DNA of 64,000 nt, taken from positions 3,162,001 to 3,226,000 of the forward strand of contig NZ_CP085839.1 of assembly GCF_020715565.1 (NCBI RefSeq), read 5' to 3'. A program made the position numbers and the translations under genes. The DNA comes from Nocardioides sp. Kera G14 (GTDB lineage Bacteria > Actinomycetota > Actinomycetes > Propionibacteriales > Nocardioidaceae). Of this stretch, positions 16,699 through 24,321 are shown piece by piece (position 1 is the first letter of the stretch; every line of letters begins with the position of its first letter). The notes under the pieces were generated by a model. It had not been told where the DNA came from and searched no databases. It worked only from the letters and a program-made list of their open reading frames with translations.

Positions 16699-17492
16699 CT
16701 CCGACACTGCGTCATCGCCTCGGCGACGCCGGACGCCAGGGCCGCCCGCTCGCCGGGATGTGGGTCTGCAGCGGAAGTCCCGTCGTCGCCGAGATCTGCG
16801 CCGGCAGCGGCCTGGACTGGCTGCTGATCGACATGGAGCACGCGCCGATCCACTTCGAGTCGGTGCTCGCCCAGCTCCAGGCGGTGGCGGCCTATCCGAT
16901 CACCCCGGTGGTGCGGGTGCCCGGCTACCTACCGGTGATGATCAAGCAGGTCCTCGACCTCGGTGCACAGAACATCCTGATGCCGATGATCGACACCGCC
17001 GAGCAGGCCGAGGCCGCCGTCCGCTCGGTCCGCTATCCGCCGGATGGGATCCGCGGGGTCGGCTCCGCGCTCGCGCGCTCGGCCCGGTGGAACCGGATCG
17101 ACGACTACCTCACGAATGCGGGCGAGTACGTCTCGCTCTTCGTGCAGATCGAGTCGGCCACCGGTGTCGAGAACGCCGCCGAGATCGCCGCGGTCGACGG
17201 CGTCGACGGCGTCTTCGTCGGCCCCTCGGACCTCGCCGCGTCGATGGGCCTGATCGGCCAGCAGACGCACCCCGACGTCGTCTCCTCGGTGAAGCGTGCC
17301 TTCGCCGCGGTCAAGGCCGCCGGGAAGCCGGTCGGCGTCAACGCCTTCGACCCGACCGCCGCCGAGGACTACCTCGCCTCCGGTGCGGACTTCATCCTCG
17401 TCGCCGCCGACGTCGCGATGCTCGCGCGCGGTACCGAGGGACTGGCCGCCCGATGGGTCGGCGTCGACGACGCCGGCCGCGCCGGCTACTGA
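16683..17492 (+). CDS. hpaI: HpcH/HpaI aldolase family protein
   Basis: A 269-residue class II metal-dependent pyruvate aldolase. [29 protein letters not shown] (metal Glu) and [10 protein letters not shown] (metal Asp) are all present. HpaI cleaves 4-hydroxy-2-oxo-heptane-1,7-dioate to pyruvate and succinate semialdehyde, and it follows the hydratase exactly as in the homoprotocatechuate lower pathway. The aldehyde product could feed the aldehyde dehydrogenase at 2099-3574. Family promiscuity is wide, so the natural substrate is uncertain. Confidence 0.85.
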   Translation: MPVPVTPTLRHRLGDAGRQGRPLAGMWVCSGSPVVAEICAGSGLDWLLIDMEHAPIHFESVLAQLQAVAAYPITPVVRVPGYLPVMIKQVLDLGAQNILMPMIDTAEQAEAAVRSVRYPPDGIRGVGSALARSARWNRIDDYLTNAGEYVSLFVQIESATGVENAAEIAAVDGVDGVFVGPSDLAASMGLIGQQTHPDVVSSVKRAFAAVKAAGKPVGVNAFDPTAAEDYLASGADFILVAADVAMLARGTEGLAARWVGVDDAGRAGY

Positions 17493-17507
17493 GAAGGAGG
17501 ACTCCGT

Positions 17508-19241
17508 ATGAATGACGTCCTCGTGGTCGGGAGCGGGCCGACCGGCGCCGCGACCGCGCTGCTCCTCGCCCGCCACGGCCTCTCGGTGACGCTGGTCAGC
17601 CGGGCCACGTGGGCGGCCGACTCACCGCGGGCCCACATCACCAACCAGCGCACCATGGAGGTGCTGCGCGCCGTCGGGCTCGAGGCGCAGTGCCGCGCAC
17701 AGGCCTCCCCGCTCGGGTCCATGGCCAACCAGGTGTTGTGCACCTCGCTGGCCGGCGAGGAGTTCGGGCGGGTCTGGTCGTGGGGCAACGACCCCGGACG
17801 GATGGGCGACTACCTCACCTCCAGCCCCGGCGTCGGCTGCGACCTCCCGCAGGACCGGCTCGAGCCGATCCTCATCGGCGAAGCGGCCCGTCTGGGCGCG
17901 CGGATCCGGTTCCAGACGACGTTCCTCGACCTCACCCAGGACGACGACGGTGTCGCGGTCGAGGTGCTCGACCAGCTCACCGGTCGCACCGAGACGCTTC
18001 GCGCGTCGTACGTCGTCGGCGCCGACGGCGGCCAGAGCCCGGTCGCCGAGGCGGTCGGCGTGACCTTCACCGGCAAGGCCGGGGTCGGCAACGCGATGAA
18101 CGTCCGGTTCACCGCCGACCTGTCCGGCCTGGTCGCCCACCGGCCGGGCTCGCTCTTCGAGGTGATCCAGCCCGACCGTCCCGACCGGCTCGGCCACGGC
18201 ATGGTGCGGATGGTGCAGCCGTGGCACGACTGGATCGCGGGCTTCGTCCACCTCGGTGAGGCGAACTCCAAGCTGACCGCCGAGGAGGCCCTGGTCGAGG
18301 TCCGCCGACTGATCGGTGACGACTCCATCGACGTCACCATCACGGGCCTCTTCCCCTGGCGGGTCAACCACGTCGTCGCCGACACGTACGCCGTCGGCCG
18401 GGTCCTCCTCGCCGGCGACGCCGTCCACCGCCACCCTCCGATGAACGGCCTCGGCGCGAACACGTGCATCCAAGACGCCTACAACCTCGCGTGGAAGCTG
18501 GCCTACGTCCTCCAGGGCAGGGCCGGAACGGGCCTGCTCGACTCCTACACCGCCGAGCGTCGCCCGGTCGGCGAGCAGATCGTCGACCGTGCCATCACCA
18601 GCTGGCACCAGGGCCGCGACCTGCTGCCCGCGCTCGGGCTCGACCCGACCGCGCCGGTGGCCGAGCGCGAGGCGGCCTACGGGCTGCTCTCCGAGCCGAG
18701 CGAGGAGGGCGAGAAGCGTCGTGAGGCCCTCGCGACCGTGCTGGCCGAGAAGGCCTACATCTTCGAGGCACACGGCGTGGAGATGAACCAGCGCTACGCC
18801 TCCTCCGCGATCGTCGGCGACGGCACGCCGTTCACCTTCGACCGTGATCCCGAGCTGGTCGCCCAGCAGACGAGCACCCCCGGCGCCCGTCTCCCGCACT
18901 GCTGGGTCGGCTCCGCACGTCGTACGGTCTCGACCCTCGACCTCACCTCGCCCGAGCGGTTCACGCTGCTCACGCGCGTCCGGGGAGCGGCGTGGGCCGA
19001 CGCCGCGACCGCGGTCGCCGCAGAGCTGGGCATTCCGATCGAGGCGGTCCGGATCGGGCCCGGCGCCGACGTCGCCGACCTCTATGGCGACTTCGCCCGA
19101 CTCTCGGAGATCGAGGAGGACGGCTGCCTCCTCGTCCGGCCGGACCAGCACGTCGCCTGGCGCAGCCGCGGGCTGCCGGACGACCCGGCACGCACCTTGG
19201 GCGACGTACTCGCCACGATCCTCGACCGACCCACCCGATGA
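17508..19241 (+). CDS. FAD-dependent phenol hydroxylase-type monooxygenase (577 aa)
   Basis: Large group A flavoprotein hydroxylase. It contains GSGPTGAATALLLARHG (residues 6-22), the DG motif VGADGGQS, and the GD motif VLLAGDAVHRHPPMNGLGAN followed by QDAYNLAWKL. A C-terminal thioredoxin-like domain ends with DGCLLVRPDQHVAWR, as in TfdB/MhpA-type phenol hydroxylases. AAGGAGGA precedes the ATG. It hydroxylates a phenolic substrate in the cytoplasm. It is paired in the operon with a close relative at 20064 that differs in the GD motif. Confidence 0.88.
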   Translation: MNDVLVVGSGPTGAATALLLARHGLSVTLVSRATWAADSPRAHITNQRTMEVLRAVGLEAQCRAQASPLGSMANQVLCTSLAGEEFGRVWSWGNDPGRMGDYLTSSPGVGCDLPQDRLEPILIGEAARLGARIRFQTTFLDLTQDDDGVAVEVLDQLTGRTETLRASYVVGADGGQSPVAEAVGVTFTGKAGVGNAMNVRFTADLSGLVAHRPGSLFEVIQPDRPDRLGHGMVRMVQPWHDWIAGFVHLGEANSKLTAEEALVEVRRLIGDDSIDVTITGLFPWRVNHVVADTYAVGRVLLAGDAVHRHPPMNGLGANTCIQDAYNLAWKLAYVLQGRAGTGLLDSYTAERRPVGEQIVDRAITSWHQGRDLLPALGLDPTAPVAEREAAYGLLSEPSEEGEKRREALATVLAEKAYIFEAHGVEMNQRYASSAIVGDGTPFTFDRDPELVAQQTSTPGARLPHCWVGSARRTVSTLDLTSPERFTLLTRVRGAAWADAATAVAAELGIPIEAVRIGPGADVADLYGDFARLSEIEEDGCLLVRPDQHVAWRSRGLPDDPARTLGDVLATILDRPTR

Positions 19242-20059
19242 CGGAGAAGACCATGACCGAGACCCCTCGTCGCCCCGGCGGCCCGCGTCGGCCCCCGCCC
19301 CGTCAGGTGGAGGTCGTCGCCACGCGTCGGCTGACCCCGAACCTGCTCGCGATCACGTTCGGCGGGGAGTCGCTGGCGACCTTCGCCGAGCCGGTGCCGA
19401 CCGGCCACCTCAAGGTCTTCCTGCCGGAGGCCGACGGCAGCATGCGGGTCGGCGTCGCCGGTGCGGACGGCATGGTCGAGTGGCCTGACGGCCGCCCGAC
19501 GATGCGCACCTACACGCCGCGCCGTTTCGATCCCGAGTCGAAGACGATCGAGGTGTGGTTCGTCCTCCACGGTGACGGCCCCGCCGCGCAGTGGGCGGCC
19601 CGGGCCACGGTCGGTGACCGTGCCGCGATCGGCGGCCCCGGTGGTCGCTTCAGCATCGAGCCCGACGCCACGCAGTGGTGGATCGCAGGCGACACCAGCG
19701 CCGTCCCGGCCGTCGCGACGCTGATCGAGGCACTCCCCTCCGACGCCACGGCCGAGATCCACCTCGAGGTCGACAGCGCCGACGACCAGATCACCCTGCC
19801 GGACCATGCGGGAGCCACCGTGACCTGGCACGTCCGCGCCGAGGGCCAGACGCCCGGCGAGACGCTCCTCGAGGCCGTCACCTCCGCCGACGTCTCCCCC
19901 GGCACCCACCTCTGGGCGGGCTGCGAGGCGGCCGCCGTACGCCGGATCCGCGCCCACGCGCTCGGGGAGCTCGGCCTCCCGCGCGACCACGTGACCACCC
20001 GCGGTTACTGGCGCATCGGCGCGGCCAACCACCCCGACCACGACTACGGAGAGGACTGA
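19238..20059 (+). CDS. Siderophore-interacting-type FAD-binding oxidoreductase
   Basis: A 273-residue protein of the siderophore-interacting (SIP) family. The FAD-binding motif RTYTPR is present, then GGPGGRFSI and the C-terminal NAD(P)-side motif WWIAGDTSAVPAVATLIEALP. Known members reduce ferric siderophores. No iron uptake gene is near, and the gene lies between two flavin monooxygenases, so a flavin or electron-transfer role is possible (inference). The ATG at 19238 overlaps the upstream stop, and an alternative ATG at 19253 has a better-spaced GGAG. Confidence 0.82.
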   Translation: MTEKTMTETPRRPGGPRRPPPRQVEVVATRRLTPNLLAITFGGESLATFAEPVPTGHLKVFLPEADGSMRVGVAGADGMVEWPDGRPTMRTYTPRRFDPESKTIEVWFVLHGDGPAAQWAARATVGDRAAIGGPGGRFSIEPDATQWWIAGDTSAVPAVATLIEALPSDATAEIHLEVDSADDQITLPDHAGATVTWHVRAEGQTPGETLLEAVTSADVSPGTHLWAGCEAAAVRRIRAHALGELGLPRDHVTTRGYWRIGAANHPDHDYGED

Positions 20060-20063
20060 GCCG

Positions 20064-21824
20064 ATGCGCACCCTGGAACTCGACGTCTTCGTCGTCGGCG
20101 CCGGCCCGACCGGGCTCTCGACCGCCGCCCTCCTCGCCCGTAGCGGTGCGACGGTCGCGGCCATCACCCGCTACGCCGGCCTGGCGAACTCGCCGCGCGC
20201 CCACATCATCAACCAGCGCACGATGGAGGTCTTCCGCGACCTCGGCCTCGAGCAGCGCGTGGCCGACGCCGCGATGCCGGCGTCCCTCATGGGACAGGTC
20301 GTCTGGATGGAGAGCTTCGCCGGCCCGGAGATCGCCCGCCGGCGCGGCTGGGGAGCCGGCGCCGACCGGCTCTCCGACTACGCCGCCGCCAGCCCCTGTG
20401 TGCCGACGAACATCCCGCAGCAAGTGCTCGAGCCGATCCTGGCCGACGCCGTCCGGGAGTTCGGCGGTGAGGTGATCTTCAACCTCGAGCTCGTCTCCAT
20501 GCGCGACGACGGCGACCGGGTCGTCTCGCAGTGCCGCGACCGGATCACCGGCGAGGAGGTCGAGGTCGTCTCCCGCTACGCCGTCGGCGCCGACGGGGAC
20601 AACTCGGTCGTCTGCCGCGAGCTCGGCTTCGAGGTCGAGGGCGCGAGCGGGCTCGGCCACATGGTCAACTACTGGATCGAGGCCGACCTCACGGCGTACG
20701 CCGAGCACCGCCCCGGCGCCCTCTACGTCGTCTTCCGTCCGGGTGGCCCGATGGTCGACAACGCCGTCTTCGTCAACGTCCGGCCCTGGCACGAGTGGGT
20801 CATGTCGATCCCCTACGACCCCGAGGCCGGCGAGCTCGACCGCAGCGAGGCCGAGGCCACCCGCCTCGCCCGGAGGTACGTCGGCGACGACTCCCTCGAG
20901 CTGCGGCTGATCGGCGCCTCGACCTGGACGGTCAACCAGGTCTTCGCCCCGCTGATGCACCGCGGCCGCGTCGTGATCGCGGGCAACGCCGCCCACCGCC
21001 ATCCCCCGGCCGGCGGGCTCGGCGCCAACACCTGCGTCCAGGACGCCTTCAACCTGGCGTGGAAGCTGCAGCTGCTCCTCGACGACGAGGCCGGCACGGA
21101 CCGCGAGACGCTGCTCGGCTCCTACACCGACGAACGCGCTCCCGTCGCCCGTCAGATCGTCGAGCGGGCCAACGCCTCGTTCGCCGCCCTGATGGCGATC
21201 CCGGGTGCGATCGGCCTGCGGCCGGGACAGGCGGTCGACGAGGCCGAGGCCGCACTCGCCTCGCGTTTCTCGGCCGGACCCGACGGCGCCGCCCGCCGCG
21301 CGGCCCTGGCCGAGGCGCTGGTGCTGCAGGACGAGAACTTCAACGCCCTCGGCGTCGAACTCGGCCAGCGCTACGTCTCCGCGACCATCGTGAGTGACGG
21401 CTCAGCGTTTCCCACCGAGCCCGACGAGGCGCTCTCCTACACGCCCTCGTCCGTCCCGGGCTCGCCCCTCCCGCACGCATGGCTCACCCGCGGCCGGGAG
21501 CTGCTCTCCTCGCACGACGTCGTCGGCCGCGGCCGCTTCACCCTGCTGACCGGGATCGGCGGCGAGCGGTGGCTCGAGGCCGCAGGCAAGGTCGCGGCCG
21601 ACCTCGGCGTCGACCTCGACTGCGTCGCCATCGGCCCGGGCCTCGAGGTCGAGGACCCGTACGGCGACTGGGCGCAGCTCCGCGGGACGTCGGCGGACGG
21701 CTGCCTGCTCGTGCGTCCCGACCGCTACACCGCCTTCCGGGCGGCGAGTCTCGCGGACGACCCCGAGACCACGCTGCGCCGGGCTGTCGAGACCGCCCTC
21801 GGCCGACGGTCCCCCGAAGGCTGA
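20064..21824 (+). CDS. FAD-dependent phenol hydroxylase-type monooxygenase (586 aa), GN instead of GD
   Basis: A 586-residue relative of the protein at 17508. It has GAGPTGLSTAALLARSG, the DG motif VGADGDNS and a C-terminal thioredoxin-like domain ending DGCLLVRPDRYTAFR. The normally strict GD motif reads VVIAGNAAHRHPP, with Asn replacing the Asp that contacts the FAD ribose. It probably still binds FAD but may be impaired or specialised. GGAGAGG precedes the start 4 bp after the SIP gene. It may hydroxylate the same or the next intermediate. Confidence 0.87.
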   Translation: MRTLELDVFVVGAGPTGLSTAALLARSGATVAAITRYAGLANSPRAHIINQRTMEVFRDLGLEQRVADAAMPASLMGQVVWMESFAGPEIARRRGWGAGADRLSDYAAASPCVPTNIPQQVLEPILADAVREFGGEVIFNLELVSMRDDGDRVVSQCRDRITGEEVEVVSRYAVGADGDNSVVCRELGFEVEGASGLGHMVNYWIEADLTAYAEHRPGALYVVFRPGGPMVDNAVFVNVRPWHEWVMSIPYDPEAGELDRSEAEATRLARRYVGDDSLELRLIGASTWTVNQVFAPLMHRGRVVIAGNAAHRHPPAGGLGANTCVQDAFNLAWKLQLLLDDEAGTDRETLLGSYTDERAPVARQIVERANASFAALMAIPGAIGLRPGQAVDEAEAALASRFSAGPDGAARRAALAEALVLQDENFNALGVELGQRYVSATIVSDGSAFPTEPDEALSYTPSSVPGSPLPHAWLTRGRELLSSHDVVGRGRFTLLTGIGGERWLEAAGKVAADLGVDLDCVAIGPGLEVEDPYGDWAQLRGTSADGCLLVRPDRYTAFRAASLADDPETTLRRAVETALGRRSPEG

Positions 21825-21827
21825 GCC

Positions 21828-22592
21828 GTGCTCGACGACGTACGCCGACCGGCCTATGCCATCGCCAGCGTCGACCACGCGCTGCGGCTGATCGTCCTGC
21901 TCCAGGCCGGCGATCCGGTCACGGTGACGGCTGCGGCACACGAGCTGGGGGTGGCCCGATCGACGGCCCATCGCCTGCTCCGGATGCTCGTCTACCGCAA
22001 CTTCGCGAGGCAGGACGAGGCGCGTGCCTACCGTGCGGGCTCGGCCCTCACGGGCGCCGAGCCGGCCGAGCCGCACGCCGCCCTGCGCGAGCTCTCGCGG
22101 CCACACCTCACGGTGCTCGCGGGGGCGGTCGGCGAGTCGGCGCACCTGGCGGTGGCGACGGGACTGCGCACGCGTTTCGTCGCGTCGGCGGAGTGCTCGC
22201 GAACGCCGCGGATCGAGTCGCACGAGGGCCGTGTCGTGCCGGCGCACCGGGCCTGCGCCGGCCTCTTCGCCCTCGCCTCGCTCCCGGCCGAGAAGCTCGC
22301 CGACTATGTCGACGGCTTCTCGGCCGAGCCCGAGGTGCAGCCGGACTTCCCGCGGCTGCGCCGCGAGCTGCTCCGCGTCCGCGACCGGGGCTTCGCGATC
22401 GGTCACGGGCTCAGCGCGCAGGGCGTCTCCTGCGTCGGCGTGCCGGTGCGCTCCGCCGACGGCCTGCTCGTCGGGGGCGTCTCGATCTCGCTCCCGACGA
22501 GTCGCTTCCGGGTCGAGCGGGTGCCCGCGCTGGTCTCCGTCCTTCACCGCACTGCGGGCGCGCTCGAGGCGGACCTCCGCCCCGCCCAGTGA
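21828..22592 (+). CDS. IclR family transcriptional regulator
   Basis: A 254-residue regulator with a GTG start 3 bp after the monooxygenase. The N-terminal winged helix includes VTVTAAAHELGVARSTAHRLLRMLVYRNF. The effector domain includes RTPRIESHEGRVVPAHRACAGLFALAS and GISCVGVPVRS-like sequence (SCVGVPVRSADG). IclR members sense aromatic acids and often activate their degradation genes. It probably controls this operon or the next monooxygenase gene, whose promoter lies directly downstream. Confidence 0.88.
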   Translation: MLDDVRRPAYAIASVDHALRLIVLLQAGDPVTVTAAAHELGVARSTAHRLLRMLVYRNFARQDEARAYRAGSALTGAEPAEPHAALRELSRPHLTVLAGAVGESAHLAVATGLRTRFVASAECSRTPRIESHEGRVVPAHRACAGLFALASLPAEKLADYVDGFSAEPEVQPDFPRLRRELLRVRDRGFAIGHGLSAQGVSCVGVPVRSADGLLVGGVSISLPTSRFRVERVPALVSVLHRTAGALEADLRPAQ

Positions 22593-22603
22593 TCACATCC
22601 GAT

Positions 22604-22615
22604 TTCGTACACGAA
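22604..22615. promoter_or_regulatory. Palindromic operator upstream of the 22700 monooxygenase
   Basis: TTCGTACACGAA has 5-base arms TTCGT/ACGAA, the fourth copy of the operator found at 7356, 7430 and 14490. It sits between the IclR stop and the monooxygenase gene, followed at once by an 18-bp perfect palindrome and a CRP-like box. Confidence 0.62.
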
Positions 22616-22623
22616 CCTATTGA

Positions 22624-22641
22624 CGGTGATATATATCACCG
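22624..22641. promoter_or_regulatory. 18-bp perfect palindrome
   Basis: CGGTGATATATATCACCG is fully self-complementary and unusually AT-rich in the centre for this genome. It lies 59 bp before the 22700 start. It could be an operator for the adjacent IclR or MarR protein, and it overlaps the region where a promoter would be expected. Confidence 0.6.
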
Positions 22642-22652
22642 CATATCTTCTC

Positions 22653-22668
22653 TGTGACGGGGCTCACT
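22653..22668. promoter_or_regulatory. CRP/GlxR-like box
   Basis: TGTGA-N6-TCACT (TGTGACGGGGCTCACT) differs by one base from the CRP-family consensus TGTGA-N6-TCACA. It lies 32 bp before the monooxygenase start codon. Confidence 0.5.
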
Positions 22669-22699
22669 CCCGTTCCCAGACTCTGAAAGAGGTTCACCC

Positions 22700-23830
22700 A
22701 TGGTCAGCAGCGCGCTCGTCGTCGGCGGCGGCATCGGCGGTCTCTCCGCCGCCCTCGCATTCCAGCAGAAGGGCATCGACACCACCGTCGTCGAGCGCCA
22801 GTCCGATGTGCACTCGTCGGTCTTCGGCGTCGGCATCATCCAGCCGATGAACGCGCTCCGCGCGCTCGACATCATCGGCTGTGCCCAGGACTGCATCGCC
22901 GAGGGCTATGCGGCCAAGCGGTGGGGCGGCCTCTACTCCACCGACGGTCACTTCATCAAGGAGATGCCCGGCACCCCGGTCCCCGGTGTCGACCTCCCCC
23001 CGATGAACGGCCTCACCCGCCCGAAGCTCCACGAGATCCTGACCCGTCACGCCCTCGAGGCCGGCGTCACCATCCGCTACGCGACGACCTTCACCGAGCT
23101 CAAGGACGACGGTGACGGCGTCGACGTCACGTTCACCGACGGCAGCACCGGCCGCTACGACCTCGTCGTCGGTGCCGACGGCGTCTACTCCAAGACCCGT
23201 GAGTACGTCGTGGAGGGCGAGGTCGCGCCCTACTACATCGGCCAGTCGGCGTACCGGGTCAACATCCCGCTCCTGCCGGAGATCGACTCGATCATCCTGC
23301 AGGCCAGTCCGGCCGGCATGGCCGGTCTCGTGCCGATCGGCAAGGACCTCGCCTACCTCTTCTACAACGCGCAGATGGAGAAGCAGGCTCCCGACTCCGG
23401 CATGGACAGCGCGGAGAAGCTCCGCGAGTACCTCGCCCCGTTCGGCGGCTTCATGGGTACGATCCGCGACGAGTTCATCACCGACGAGTGCGACATCGTG
23501 CTGCGCCCCGAGGAGTCCCTCATCGTCGACGCCCCGTGGCACAAGGGCAGGATCGTCCTGATGGGCGACGCCGTCCACGCCATCACCCCGCACCTCGGCC
23601 AGGGCGCCGCGCAGGCGATCGAGGACGGCGTCGTGCTCGCCGACTCACTCTCGAAGCACGACAACCTCGAGGACGCCTTCGCCGAGTACACCGACCGCCG
23701 CTTCGAGCGCTGCAAACTCGTCGTCGACACCTCGCTCGACATCGCCGAGTGGGAGATGGGACGCAAGCCGGGCTACGACAACGTCGCGGCCACCGAGCAC
23801 GTCCTCGAGGTGATGGCGCAGCCGCTCTGA
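22700..23830 (+). CDS. FAD-dependent monooxygenase (3-hydroxybenzoate 6-hydroxylase/salicylate hydroxylase-like)
   Basis: A 376-residue group A flavoprotein hydroxylase. It contains GGGIGGLSAALAFQQKG near residues 8-24, the DG motif VGADGVYS, and the GD motif IVLMGDAVHAITPHLGQGAAQAIED. Length and motifs fit hydroxylases of small phenolic acids. GAAAGAGG precedes the ATG. The promoter region upstream is dense with candidate sites (TTCGT-type operator, 18-bp palindrome, CRP-like box). It is followed by a MarR gene that appears to have its own promoter. Confidence 0.88.
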   Translation: MVSSALVVGGGIGGLSAALAFQQKGIDTTVVERQSDVHSSVFGVGIIQPMNALRALDIIGCAQDCIAEGYAAKRWGGLYSTDGHFIKEMPGTPVPGVDLPPMNGLTRPKLHEILTRHALEAGVTIRYATTFTELKDDGDGVDVTFTDGSTGRYDLVVGADGVYSKTREYVVEGEVAPYYIGQSAYRVNIPLLPEIDSIILQASPAGMAGLVPIGKDLAYLFYNAQMEKQAPDSGMDSAEKLREYLAPFGGFMGTIRDEFITDECDIVLRPEESLIVDAPWHKGRIVLMGDAVHAITPHLGQGAAQAIEDGVVLADSLSKHDNLEDAFAEYTDRRFERCKLVVDTSLDIAEWEMGRKPGYDNVAATEHVLEVMAQPL

Positions 23831-23856
23831 CGAGCCATGCCGGGATCGTGCGTCGC

Positions 23857-23869
23857 TACGATTCGCCGG
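23857..23869 (+). promoter_or_regulatory. Leaderless-type -10 element for the MarR gene
   Basis: TACGAT (23857-23862, matching TANNNT) is followed by 6 bases and then the GTG at 23869, which would be both transcription and translation start. No Shine-Dalgarno sequence precedes this GTG, supporting a leaderless transcript and choosing it over the GTG at 23848. Confidence 0.5.
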
Positions 23870-24321
23870 TGAGCGAACCACGACGCGATCTCGCCGACGT
23901 CCTGCGCGAGCTCGGGTGGACCATCCACCGACGGGCCCCCGAGCGCGCGGGCGTCGGCCCGATCCCCACGACCGAGGTGGCGTTGCTCAAGCAGGTCGTC
24001 GAGAACCCCGGCGCCACGGTCGGCGAGCTCGCCCAGGCGTTGGGGCTGCGACAGCCCAACGTCAGCCGGGCGGTTGCGACGCTCTGCGCGCAGGGCCTGG
24101 TCACCAAGGAGTCGAGCCCGACCGACCGGCGGATCACCCACGTGCGTGCGACCGACCTCGGACGCTCCGAGCACGAGGCGATCACCGCCGGCTGGTCGGA
24201 GCCGATCGAGGCCGCCCTCTCCTCACTGAGCGAGAAGCATCAGCGCACGCTCGGCGCCGCCGAGGAGGCGCTGACGGCCCTGTACGCCGCCCTGCGCGGC
24301 AGCGACGAGCTGCCGAGGTAG
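23869..24321 (+). CDS. MarR family transcriptional regulator
   Basis: A 150-residue winged-helix regulator. TTEVALLKQVVENPGATVGELAQALGLRQPNVSRAVATLCAQGLVTKE is the DNA-binding core and SPTDRRITHVRATDLGR is the wing. MarR proteins respond to phenolic compounds and often repress flavin monooxygenases or efflux genes. It follows the 22700 monooxygenase by 38 bp. The last 82 bp overlap the 3' end of the convergent hydrolase gene, an unusually long convergent overlap. Confidence 0.82.
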   Translation: MSEPRRDLADVLRELGWTIHRRAPERAGVGPIPTTEVALLKQVVENPGATVGELAQALGLRQPNVSRAVATLCAQGLVTKESSPTDRRITHVRATDLGRSEHEAITAGWSEPIEAALSSLSEKHQRTLGAAEEALTALYAALRGSDELPR

